DNA of 64,000 bases from Monocercomonoides exilis (taxonomy: Eukaryota; Preaxostyla; Oxymonadida; Polymastigidae). The notes below the pieces were generated by a model, which was given only the letters and a program-made list of their open reading frames with translations, had not been told where the DNA came from and searched no databases. Position numbers and translations under genes: made by a program. Positions 11,901-19,997 of this stretch are shown piece by piece. Where the stretch lies: positions 682,001-746,000 of the forward strand of contig LSRY02000017.1 in the NCBI GenBank assembly GCA_001643675.2, written 5' to 3'. Within the stretch, counting starts at the first letter, position 1, and every line of letters starts with the position of its first letter.

Positions 11901-11924
11901 CACAATAAAAACAGAAAGAAACAT
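2940..11924 (-). CDS. giant single-pass surface protein with C-terminal pseudokinase (1)
   Basis: One uninterrupted 2,994-codon frame. Residues 1-15 form a signal peptide (MFLSVFIVCLSSVICG). The ectodomain, to about residue 2545, is rich in Cys, Asn and GGG/GGA motifs (GGALYVHD, GGGIYALN), resembling right-handed beta-helix proteins of the bacterial Pmp type. A module marked CG-x(5-6)-C-x-T/S recurs five times, near nucleotides 10400, 9370, 8140, 6990 and 5850, so units are about 345-410 residues. A membrane helix lies at about 2550-2577 (FIIAIIFVILFLIVLVVSVV) followed by a basic stop and a conserved juxtamembrane block (MEMSPEEQWRRAEREAE). The C-terminus has a kinase-like lobe with WKAPELMNG and a GMMLWECLT helix, but no Gly loop, HRD or DFG was found, so it is probably catalytically dead. 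Ligand unknown. No introns, unlike the housekeeping genes. Paralogous debris lies at 50.7-51.6 kb. Confidence 0.88.
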   Translation of the reverse strand: MFLSVFIVCLSSVICGKDGNDRLRNEYDAFHVRRMEKSGILERRSVVQMFCEIHNSSVELKGMLLEKPDNCVMIEIRAGSLLKVEGSVFVRNNELNGHYVRNGGTCWLTNTTLGVGNGHECGMMWGIVKMDGGDLPKLFVRNSEFEDVVFCGSGSFLRDGSGSFEGIQNCAFANITRKFSETDTIQTGKERMMKMSSMEDCDVERSVNVLEGGIVSGTEGSDSFSCNNCTLVQNERVDQKVRNANRVETSKTQKFTNAEWIECSAICGGALYVHDNSSATLIVENSSFVKCNATSTRGGGIYALNIAECTVKHSTFVECYCVSSTDYGGAGAEIEGMTVQVFVENCLFKDGWSRNDGGGLDILRSKTTKMKDCILNCFFQNCSGHNASSTGGGCFNNWNTIDKVVLRNCFFQGCYSDLYGGAVCIKTNGYNGNLLWFCFFHGNTAPYGNDIFILDNNTDSQAIFCYSTGSNGNRYYADGDKSEWLPNEGGRNRFVASTQNQTNAKDTFSCGLNESYACSTISHCLSQMIVGFVEEIKVLSGTVVEGKGIDVGEKTISVNAVSFPGTAIETIFESNGLSLFCVGTGKLAVSDLSVIHNSSFENNRQCRLFEVQGSGLMDVKRMNISMDAAHSEERSIQNSLVKLEGGELKMFDVRWGRTFSTTSVISFSQGSTALLSLDNCMFSNIVRTTAGSSLMSMCEGPHSITFEGCTVDGCGSEDCDFGGGMMVEVGSGGSLNVKGGIAKNCHASTTQGRGGGIGLKVRDISTDFLISSAFEGNRAKWGSDIFVDSIDLESTARSGKIFSLTVSNSTINKIRGFDNGYDSIPIPLCVYLIPMSDEIYVSNADSFDHSHCGLAEFPCLTLKHCLTRQISEKKIVVDGMIELKNELTFGSFQHTIRGKDGNSGWNISDDLDGTGDSMITVSANANMGSLIFSIPSVLPNHEAFFSSSSQLFTVNSCSLSFQDSQSALSYVFLSVSAGDVSVTSFVVLSLIIGNCPLINLDGRNAAGTFTSMSVEDMSSTANSVLFGVTNGASFSIRDSTLSVKSSTGSIRVISTNSSKMLKLTNSSMSGFRGNGENGGAAICTIGRECSLEIVGGMMSGCESNGGNGGGLWVELEEGSTFTVGNMTNSDQANQVTSNDESNFFRLTNCKAIQSTDGTYGYGGGIYLHLDDGARSFILKDVSFSECDAREGKEIFINAHELTSVIDRRTIGFEVDLNNFTKLNGFERSTLNEIFAIPLVMYLWNNFSAPAYVGGASSHDFSMCGFVSFPCTTITKASCIHFEGKKKDVTILDPFVFEEELNLTENEWGIVSKENKTKCDIYDQKDGPQSGLIESSVSVSVTGVIFSSKKSLTFHESVFECLSGKLTLNGCGMEGGTEPISTVFVKAVGGVVEVVELATMNMKKGDLSVFVVEGNAESVPSMNMTNSDFGEITFGDGCVVKCHNGNIEEISGCTFSSITRSKGSGGCVSITNNEDDNDERDFKVEIDDCTFEGCAISGEEGTEIGGGALFYEASSKTNLLISLCKFYCCTAPYEEGSVGYGGGIMLKILKEEEAAFVISSPVFSSYKPNNAKNGKDLFILSPSLASSVKNETLPFVKDMLESLIEDSMKGYDGENKECSIPLINFWKEIGSIVHIAREGNNVVVCGFPNLPCESVDYGLNRGSNSFLELMTIQGVCDARSEMNVSGMRLEGTNMESDKIQFAQTLEGDEDAAVECKGVVLFNEVGILIPSHFDNEANILIHTGTDAIKTSVVSCSIHSLDDAEGELSFVLISASNGIVEIEKTKISDLVSRHEIICISPDCVVSIFETTFVDIALNGKSAIAMRKIVISGVGNENSEEIWNIQYEQCTFANVKHSVVNYPSLLCCDMPNEVRLKMENSSINDCGSTNSNEGGGVFFLLNERGRLEVNYTHVTDCFCSNNGRGGGLFLKTLSVAKKSLPFVLSNITFKENVASKGRDVFVKCTDLDSQISESQFLINFGDPFVRDLAIWGCTSDDYGDEEDLLGMVYVFRSEFIFVSSIVWNNSNSKNCGEMKGACSSLDIGVSHVIPSDYSQLYIWNETTLAGSCSAQRVTIKSMESNRNAEIKVNEIDFADEGAVTTSESVRLEKVSFVFDEMENIVCSCLIHQLNGSLILESVSFLSESRSLENSQTLFDFSLLIVENGLLEAEKCSVWHLGFSKPVFQIFNLERATFEDLTICKVRSTSSVIECGKSEKVIISKFIATNITLPNDSLISFEGSLPTLFVSLSQSSISNISRSTSGSCIVCTTQHMTNFEMCNCSFHECSSKSSKGSQVAIALTENVLMDSCKFEGNLIDNIEEMNDIADEICQWNGSIVDFLNSSVMMKDTTISNSPEGGITMSGGALTVNDGKFENNNPFIEGYPSLRRNIICSDSGTLNVLSLKGGDGLERNTSLWMLNDGCSFEGIASERDSSFFIPKLESVEGKEETGRMKLTFKGMILIPCNLSFSVVKRNGEEKEIETHDFDANGFLSEREAEVSVGKDFISSCGDEIEVSVYILFGNAESPSSTNPFILKNASETKGNGNERIVEGGKEQKSWAFIIAIIFVILFLIVLVVSVVLAVRWRKQKRRTEELEIIVEDTVRKDPKLIEMTTMEMSPEEQWRRAEREAERKNEERIKNRVYAKSLEHSESSEHLLSECDSTEYILGRDSDKIPEWALEKVEEEDTRKRTPSPSISSTSTTDTSDTDSTFVRSESLCPTTSSMSNLVDAMACSSPHEKLIVDLRDSLFMLLHGRNAKKEMAIGTLEEREQTAAQILFWVANLALHSFDEMENPLSSLANLSPLIVLFSEHMVICVAMHSDCSSDSDSSSISSASTIITSSSDCSTVNKNNRNLPPSSAFEDEENDRKECMRWKAPELMNGTKKQATKKTVVFSIGMMLWECLTLDIPFGEYEAEAAGQKIVNGERPNISSIGTTYLQLLKSSLATQANTRPTLVEIKRNFFSQAPAGAAQLTMSDAIDLQYYIDSKECNYETNCSLEVSF

Positions 11925-13773
11925 TGTTTCAATGATGATTATGGGTTCATGATCCCATATTTTTGATGATATCCCATTTACTTACCAAACATCAAAAAAC
12001 ATTATTTCCTGCACCATTTCCATTTTCTAAATCCAATTCTCCGCTTTTATTTCCATTTTTCTGAATCATTCGATTTTAATATTAATTCCAAGAAACTGCC
12101 ATCTTCAATTGATTTCCTTCTTTTTTCTTTTAAATTTTTGAATCTCATCTTTCCTCGTATAATCCGTTTGAATGAAATGTTTCAAATTCTTATCTCCTTT
12201 TTCGAAAAATTGTTGGTTTTATCTGATATTTCCATGTTTCTTTGCTTGATTTCAAAGACTCCTGAAAATACAAATAAAGATATAAAAATATCAAAAAAGA
12301 TGAAAATGAAAATTTCCACACCAAGAAATAATTCTGAATGCTCCAAAGCTGCACATTATTGCTTTTGCCTCATTCAGTAAAATTTACATCAACTCTTCAT
12401 CGCGTCTCCAAACCTATATTTTTTTGCAATTTTTTCAATGAAAATTCCTTTTTTCCATTTTTGTAGAAAGAGAAATTGATTTTTAATTTATTATCCTCTG
12501 TTTTTTCTCTTTTCTGATTTTTCTTCAATTGTTCCTTCGAATGATCCTCGTTTCGCACTCTTCTATTTCATATCTACTGTTTTTCAGAATTTCTTCTTCT
12601 TTGAGGCATTCAATGTTTTCAATCAGAATTTTCATTTTCTTTGTTTTTCTTTTGTCTAGTTTGTTTTTGAATCAATCAAACTTCAGTCATTCTTGACAAG
12701 TATTCCAATGAAATTTTGTCTTTTCAGATATTTTCCTGTTCCTTCAAAAATGCCTCAATTCAGCCTTTTCTTGTCTTCATTTGGAATTGACAATTGTTTT
12801 TTGATGAATAAGAGAAGATTTGTGGATTGCTCGCTCATGGAAACTGTTCTTACCAAAGTAATGTTTTCCATATTTCCATTTCCCATATTGCATCGTAATA
12901 TTATTCACAGCTTTGAATAATCGGATAAGGATGTGAAAGTATCTGTGATTAATAATCTAAATAATCCATTTTTCTGATGATTGAATAAAACGTTCCTAAA
13001 ATGCGCATATAATAAATTGTTTTGATAAAAGAAAACCTCAAACCTCAAATTCGTTTTCTTTGGTATTTCCGTTGTTGAAGCTGCGGATCCAGATTTCTCT
13101 TCAGATTCGAGTCTGGCATAACAATCATTTCTTTAGCATTTTCGGGCCAAATGCAGCATTTCTGAGGCAAACAAAATTGACAAAAAAGAACAAAAAATAA
13201 AAACAAACAGTTATTCTAAATATGAATATTTCTCTCTTGTATCTCTTGGAATGACCTAGATTGTATAAATATTTTCAAATTGTGCCTTTAAGTCATTTAT
13301 ATCATAGTATTTTGGAATAAAAGTGGATATTCTGTAACGATACAAATTATTTAGCAGGGCAAAATATGTGCAACAATATTTATGCTTCATCTGCCGAAAA
13401 ATGAGTTGTTTTCTGTTGATGTCAAAAACTAGAACAAACTTTTAAATCGCAATTCAGACATGTGAAAATGAAAGATAAATCATTTTTTGTGTTTGTTTCA
13501 TCATAAAATATGCTCCAGAAAATCCCTTGAACTCCGAAAAATGGAAAAGAAATAATTGTGGAAAAATATTGTTATGGGGCTGAAAAAGTTGATATAAAAT
13601 TGCAAACATCAACGAAATTTTTATTTTTTATTAATCATATCAAATTTTTGTTTATTTATGCTTTGAAATTCATAGCTTATGTTTATGATTGAACTCGGTC
13701 TTTTTTTTCCAAACAAAAAATTTCCTATTTTCTTTGCTTTGTGTTTTGTAATCTGTGCAATTGTTTTTGAAAT

Positions 13774-13791
13774 TATATATATATATATATT
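13774..13791. repeat. (AT)n microsatellite
   Basis: Nine tandem AT units in the gene-poor region. Confidence 0.85.
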
Positions 13792-14397
13792 ATGTATGTA
13801 CAGTTTTCTAATTGGGCGATTATTTTTGAAAACATATTTCTTCCATCAAAATTTTCGGTTCGAAAATTTCCCTCGAATGTTAAAAAAAGAACACTGAAAA
13901 ATGAAAGGACCAATAAAAGATATCAGCCTCTTTATCAGTGTTTAAAAATATTGCTATCAAACCAGTTGTGATGAATTTTGCATTTGAACACAAAATCTCT
14001 TCCCAAATTCAAACAATATTTAAAAAATAAGAACCCCGAAAAATGTTATGATTTCAAAAATAATCACCCAATTCGCAGTTATTTGCAAAAGAATTTTCAA
14101 AAAGTGTCTCATGTTTTCATATTTTTGTCTTTCAAATGTTTATTGCAAAAAAATTCAGAAATAAACATTGAAGATTTTAATATTAACATTTGATTGATGA
14201 CAAAGTATTCGCCACAAATTGTTAATTCGAATTTTTTTGATTTCAAAAATTTTTTGAAATCAAAAGAATCACATTTTTTTTTCTTTAAGTTCAGTTGTTT
14301 CAAATTGTTCCTAATGATCATCCACCGTTTTATGCTAATTTCAGATATTAACAATGGATGAGGACATGTCAGAATAACAATTTAAAAGATTTCTTCT

Positions 14398-14520
14398 TTA
14401 CGAAATATCCGACAGATTAACATAATCTCCATCCTTTATACGAACCTCCTCTTCGATTTCGAGGAATGAGAACTTGTCTCCGTAATTATACAACAAACAG
14501 TTGATTGGAAATATGTTTCT
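14398..14520 (-). pseudogene. possible orphan exon or gene relic
   Basis: On the minus strand about 41 codons read NIFPINCLLYNYGDKFSF followed by an acidic segment and VNLSDIS, ending at a TAA near 14398. Composition looks protein-coding against the surrounding AT-rich noise, but there is no start codon and no family match. It could be the last exon of an unrecognised split gene or a decayed remnant. Confidence 0.25.
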
Positions 14521-14734
14521 TTTTCAATTTAATTATCAATAATGTTGAAGTGATCATTTCTGATAATTTTCCGACAATCTTTCTTGAAAACAAAAAACAT
14601 AACATTTATTTGCAAAAAAAATACAAATTTGAAAGAAGGAACTTCTTCACCTGCAAATTATTCCTCGATAATCATTCACGAGTACAATAATACGGATATT
14701 CACTGTTTTTGTTAATTGTGAATTCTTTTTAAAT

Positions 14735-14740
<6 letters not shown>

Positions 14741-14787
<47 letters not shown>

Positions 14788-14810
14788 AAGAAAGAAAGAA
14801 AGAAAGAAAA
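14741..14810. repeat. poly-A followed by (GAAA)n
   Basis: Forty-five consecutive A residues (14741-14785) run into about six GAAA units. This could be a microsatellite or the scar of an inserted poly-A tail; no retroelement body is recognisable upstream. Confidence 0.85.
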
Positions 14811-14987
14811 CTAATATTTGATGAATATTTTGTTTATTTAATCATATTCTTTTCAAAATGCTTTATTATATACCAATGATAAAAACTCTTAAACATATCT
14901 ATTGTTCACCAAGTATTGTTTTTTGCGGAAGTCCAAAATAAACTTGCATTTTATTGATGTTCATTATTTCACACTCATCTCCTTTTG

Positions 14988-16282
14988 TTAGTCTTGTTTG
15001 TCAACACATGACGGTGGCAATGACTTGTAGTCCAATTTGACAATTTCAATCACTTTTTCGAAGCTTTCTTCGAAGATCCGCACTGTTGAAGGAGTATTGT
15101 GAAAAACATTCACAAGTCCACTTTCTTTATAAGCAAAAAAAAAAAAAAAAGGAGAAGAAGAAACTTGCAATATTGCGTTCATTCCAACCCAAAAAAGTTG
15201 TTCCACTCTGTCGTGTGTTGAACCCGACCTAACCTGTTGAATTTGAATCATCCAGAGAGAGAAAATTGTCAAAAATAAATGACTGCGGCAAATGTGTTGT
15301 ATTCGGAGGAAAAACCAAAAGCATTATATTTTAATTAGCAAGTCGAGTCAATACATTTTCCGACAGGTGGATTCTGCAACCATCAAGCTTTTACACAGCC
15401 TGTTCATTATTCTCCGGTATAATCATTTTTTTAATGTTGACATGAGGAATGAAATTTTCATTAAATCCAGATTTCAAACAACTCCTTTGTGAAATAAGAC
15501 GAATTTCCGATTTCTACACAACCATGAATTCCTATTTGATAGACAAGAGACCGAAGGGATCTTGTGTTGAACGGTTTTTGCACAAGAAAACAAGGAGGGA
15601 CAAAAGTTCCATCAAGTGAAATGCAGTGGAGAAATGATATCCTTTTTTCTCCTCTGTCAACAGGCGTGTGATCCATTTCACGATTTTCATTTATTCCTTC
15701 GATCAGAATCATCTTTCTTGTATCTTTATGGGCATGATGAACTGATTCATCAGCACAAATGATCATGGATGAATGTTTTCCATTCACATATTGAATTATA
15801 TGATTTTTCCAGGTGATAATGCTTTGTTGTAATATATTTGTTCTTTTTTCTTCTCTCAGGCTGGAAAAGACGACCATCAATTCCTCGCTATGCCTTTTTT
15901 TGAATGAATAATGAAATTTGTGAGAAGGCGTTTAATGACAAACTTTCGCAACAACGGCTCTAAGCGTTTTCGGAGTGATTTGCTTTCTTTTTTCTCACAA
16001 AAATTTTAGTATTTCCATGACTCGTTTTTCTTGCTTTTGAGTCATCAACATGTTCTTATTCTCAATAACCTTTAACCTTATATATCCTGTTCGAATCTGG
16101 CAGACAAGGCTCGGTGTGCAGTTGAGTCCATTTGCAATTCGCACATTCGAAGGATTTTCACTTTTCTCATTTTTCAAGCGTCGAAAAAGGAACGAATCAA
16201 TGAAACTTTTGTTTTCGAAGTATTTTGAGATAAGAAGAATGAAATGAAGTGGAGGTCTAATTTTGGAATAAATCCTGTTCAT
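14988..16282 (-). pseudogene. decayed DDE transposase (second, different family member)
   Basis: Pieces of a pogo/Tc-like transposase lie in order on the minus strand. A helix-turn-helix segment at 15995-16282 includes VRIANGLNCTPSLVCQIRTG. The catalytic part at 15461-15880 has ICADESVHHAHK (first Asp) and LHCISLDGTFVPPCFLVQ. After stops at about 15460 and 15391 the same frame gives LDGCRIHLSENVLTRLAN (second Asp) and PPNTTHLPQS, matching the usual PPNTTH-x-x-QPLD block with the third Asp lost. A further fragment reaches 14988. Several stops, a frame break between 15880 and 15995 and an internal A-run show it is dead. It is clearly more decayed than the element at 0.25-2.26 kb. No inverted ends were found. 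Confidence 0.75.
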
Positions 16283-16531
16283 ACTGTTTCAAATGAAGGG
16301 AGACATGAAGTTGATAATAATAAAGGCATTTCCAATAAACAGATAGACAAATTGTTTGAACTGAAACAACCATAACAATTTTGGAATATCTGTTTCCAAC
16401 ATTTTCCAATTTGCGTGAATGGTGAGTGACTGCGATCAAAAGAAAAACTTATGAAACCGATAAATCTTTTTCACTCAAGTTCATTCACCAGAACGCAATA
16501 TATACACATTTATAGTGATCCATATTTATTT

Positions 16532-16800
16532 GGGACAAAATATTTGACTTCAGGCATTTTCATTGAAAAATTATGCATCTTCAATTAACTTTTTGAGATA
16601 AAAAAATTAGAAATAAATGGGTTCATTTTTTGAAACACATGTGAGGTCACAAAATATTTTGTTATTTCATCAATGATGTTTGTTTACAGATATGAAAATC
16701 AAATTTGTTTGAAATCTGGAAAAGCTTAATAATGCTAGAAGTGAAACAATTTTTTCATGCCTTGTGCATGAAAAGCTTGAAAGTCCGTTTATTCCCCCAT
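16532..16800 (+). repeat. dispersed non-coding repeat, copy A
   Basis: This stretch aligns over its length with 48777-49046 in the same orientation, by eye at roughly 75-80% identity. Shared blocks include ACTTCAGGCATTTTCAT, ATCAATGATGTTTG and the CCCCC near the end. No open frame is conserved between the copies, so it is a non-autonomous or relic repeat. Confidence 0.8.
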
Positions 16801-17070
16801 TAGAAAAAAAATAAAAAATGGGCAATCAAAACGAATAATTAAAAAATATTCGATATTAATAAATTTCACACATTAATCCATATGAACGATGATCAAATAT
16901 ATGATAAGCTTCAATTTGTTGCAGTTTGGAGCTTCCAGATATCCGAACAATTCGTTCCTGGAATGAAAAAATTCTTTTGAAAATTTTAACAGATATGATT
17001 TATTAAGGGTCTGATGGTTGGATAAGGCGACAGCAATTTGTAACAAATAAAGATGATGATTGTTTTTGTG

Positions 17071-17075
<5 letters not shown>

Positions 17076-17107
<32 letters not shown>
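17076..17107. repeat. poly-T tract, 32 nt
   Basis: Uninterrupted T run in gene-poor DNA. Confidence 0.9.
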
Positions 17108-17336
17108 CACACATCAATTTTGAGGTCACATTCAATTATTTTGCAAAATATTAAGGAACACACTATATATATTCACTTTGTGAGTGTTTGTGAATTACTG
17201 AAGTTTTTGTTAGATTTGATTATTTTCAGATGGGTGCAAAATTTTAAAGACACTATTTTTTTCAAGAACAAATTTCAATGAAACTTTGGAAAAGATCTTT
17301 AGAGATTTAAAGAGAGAACAACAAATGACAAAAAAT

Positions 17337-17563
17337 TTTTAAAAAAGTTCCTTATGCTCAATTTTCAAATATAATATTAATTTCATATTTCTATCAAACT
17401 TTCGTTTCCACTTACGAAATTTTGCTGTTATGAAAATAAAATCTGGACAATGTTATGATTTCCATTTTTTAGAAATTTCATGATTGGGAACAGAAATTTG
17501 ATCGAAATATGAAGATTTTATTTTATTTGAAAATTAAACAAAAGGAACTTTTCAAAAAAATTT
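17337..17563. repeat. long imperfect inverted repeat (fold-back)
   Basis: The left arm (about 17337-17424) and right arm (about 17471-17563) are reverse complements at roughly 80% by eye, around a loop of about 46 nt. For example GAACAGAAATTTGATCGAAA in the right arm mirrors TATCAAACTTTCGTTTCC in the left. The outer end GGAACTTTTCAAAAAAATTT occurs identically near 56391. This resembles a MITE/fold-back element or a hairpin RNA source. No gene is present. Confidence 0.72.
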
Positions 17564-18006
17564 AGAAAAATCAATTTTTTTAAATAAACGACACGAAAAA
17601 ATAAAATTTTTCAAAAATAATCACACGTGTGGAAATAGTTGTTAACAAAGCAGAATTTCATTCATTTTTTAAATAAAAATTTATTCCATACTCTGAAAAA
17701 TTCTCTTCGGGATACGTATCATTGAAAGAAATATTTGATCAAATGTAATGTCAAAATAATTTTCGAAATACCAGGGAAAAAATGATCAAGAATCAATGTA
17801 CGTAAAATTATAAATAATTTTTAAAAGTTTGTAAAAAATAAAAGGTCGAGCAAACAAAGCAAACATAGAAAAAAAAAGCATTATGAAATGAAATATTGTA
17901 TCAACAAAATTTTCCAACACGTTGATTTAACATTAAAGTATTTTTTTTATGACCAATTGTAAGCTATTTGATTATTTTCTTGGTTTTTTTTATCAAAATC
18001 ACTTTT
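17564..18006. other. intergenic, nothing recognised
   Basis: AT-rich sequence downstream of the sirtuin stop codon; no gene or RNA signal could be supported. Confidence 0.5.
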
Positions 18007-19782
18007 TCATTCACAATTATCTTTCCCTTTATCTTTTTTGCATTCGTCTTGTTTGCCATCGTGCTTAACTTGCTCATTGCCTTCGTCATCATCATCAAAT
18101 CCCCAATTGGCTTCTGCTGCCATCACAAGTTCTCCAATATCAAATGTAACATCACCAGACTCATCTTGTTCGGGATCTGTTTTAATGAAGCAAAAAACAA
18201 AAAAGTAATGAAATAACAATTAAAATATTGGGAAAAAAAAACTTATTCAGATAAAACAAAAACAAAGAAATTTTCTTTATCACAACAATTTTCTCCACAA
18301 AACTGCATACTTACAAAGAGAGTGTGATTTGGAGGCACAAAGCGATGATTCCATCTGGTTTCGAAAGCTGATTTCTTTCCACCAGTTTTTGCCATTTTCA
18401 TGTCTTTTTCCATTGCAGAAACCCAGAACGGATCATTGTCCCAACCGCAATCCTTTACCAGTGCATTGCACACAGCATCACAATCACCGATTAGCTCAAT
18501 GTCGAAGTGTTCTGTAGTTTGATTCCCAAACATGTCCGTCACACCACCACTGGCAATGACATCTCTGTCGTTCTCTTCCATCTCTTCTCGATTGATCCAG
18601 ATCTGCGGCACTTCAGGTGGGATGTCGTAGATCATCGAGCGAAGAGGCTCCACGCTCAGAGAAGAACCTATTGCCAGAACAAGATCGCAGTGTTCAGTGT
18701 CATTATCAATGTAATCGTTGATGACGGTTGGAAGACGCTCACCGAAGAAAACAGCATTTGGCTTAAAGACAGGCAGAAGCTCTTCAGTCGAAGAAGATGT
18801 CGAAGAAGATGTCGAAGAAGATGTCGAAGAAGATGAGCCAATTGGAGAAGTTGAATTGGATTGAGATGAAGAAGAGAGTTCCGATGTTGCTTTTTCTTTC
18901 TCCTTTAAGTCTTCATTTTCTGTTTTTGAACATTTACAACGAGGACAATAAGCTATTTCCTGATTAAAAAGAAATATAAAACGATTCATATTACACATTT
19001 TAAACATTTGCTTTGAAAATTCAAACAAACTCCTCGCCTAAAATACTCTTCAATATTCTCGATTGGTACAATGTAGCCACATTTCAAACAAGAAGCAGTT
19101 CCTAGACTTCCGTTGCAATGCAAAATATTTGTGACTCCCGCTTTTGAATCAAGACTATCAATGTTTTGTGTGTAGTCCCTCAGAAGAATTCCTTTCTTAT
19201 CGAGAAGTGCAAGAAAATAGTGCGTAAGACTCGGCTCAAAATTTGATGGAAGCATAGCACCTGCATGCTTATAGAACAATGAAGGATCTTTTTTAAAGTG
19301 ATTAATATGGAAAATGGTTTCAGGAGAAGGAATTCCTCGTCTTTTTAATTCCTGATAAAACTCTAACCGAAAGACCTCCAAATTGACAAAAAAGAAAATT
19401 GCAAAAAATATGCAAACTTGATCCCTCATGTAAATCTGGAATTCCACACGATATAGAGATTCCTGCTCCAGTTAAAACAAGAATTCGCTTGCTTCTTTTC
19501 AAAAGTTCAATTGCCTAAAATGTGCAACAAATCTCTAAAATACATCAAAGAAACAGAAATGCACACATGCTCAAATGTTCGGTATTGCAACAATCGCTTA
19601 CGCTTTGTTGGACGTGACCATTCATGAAGCTTCTGAAATAAAAAAGAAAAATCAGTTTCTGGATGACTTTGGACAAGTTGCTCAAGCTTTAACGCATTAA
19701 AAAAAGAATTTGCTCTTTCTTGAACGGGTTTTGTTTCATCATCTTTCCATTCTTTTTCCTGCTTCGAGGGTTCCATGAGCAA
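18007..19782 (-). CDS. sirtuin (SIR2-family) with altered catalytic centre
   Basis: NAD-dependent deacylase family, 487 aa. Exons on the minus strand: 19782-19567, 19514-19418, 19362-19031, 18959-18311, 18176-18007; all junctions keep frame (donors GTGTGC, GTTTGC, GTTTGT, GTATGC). Seen: TGAGISISCGIPD (about 87-99), PSPETIFHINHF, TQNID (169-173), zinc Cys pairs C196/C199 and C220/C223, FKPNAVFFGERLP, AIGSSLSVEP, INRE and LIGDCD near the C-terminus. This order is that of SIRT1/2/3-class enzymes. Oddities: the catalytic His of the usual HG is Asn (HCNGS, N188), and the usual PDFRS is PDLH. A Ser/Thr-rich insert (about 236-273) separates the zinc module from FFGE. The tail is acidic. Activity is doubtful. 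A further 42-nt intron ending TTTCAG near 19633 is possible but does not change frame. Divergent from the NRDE2-like gene. Confidence 0.88.
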
Positions 19783-19997
19783 AATAATTAGATATTCTAC
19801 CCTTAATAATTTATATATTTATTTGTTATGAGCAATGAGGACGAAGGTTTAAATGCTTTGACAATTTTCCAGATAATTTTATTTTTTATTTTAATGTCAC
19901 TTACAAAAATATTTCTTTTGTAGTCTTTAGTAGCCTTAAAGGATTTCGTTTCTCTGATACGGATTCTCTTTCTCAATCATCGAAACTTTCGTTGATA
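19783..19997. promoter_or_regulatory. shared divergent promoter region, sirtuin/NRDE2-like
   Basis: 215 bp separate the two start codons, so both promoters must lie here or in 5' exons. No clear box was identified. The role is inferred from position only. Confidence 0.35.

Larger units (their letters stand above)
11925..14987. other. gene-poor intergenic region
   Basis: About 3 kb of AT-rich DNA with only short unsupported frames. It contains an (AT)n run at 13774-13791 and a poly-A/(GAAA)n tract. Two GC-richer islands (about 13060-13170 and 14398-14520) read as plausible protein fragments on the minus strand, but neither is a recognisable gene. Confidence 0.55.
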
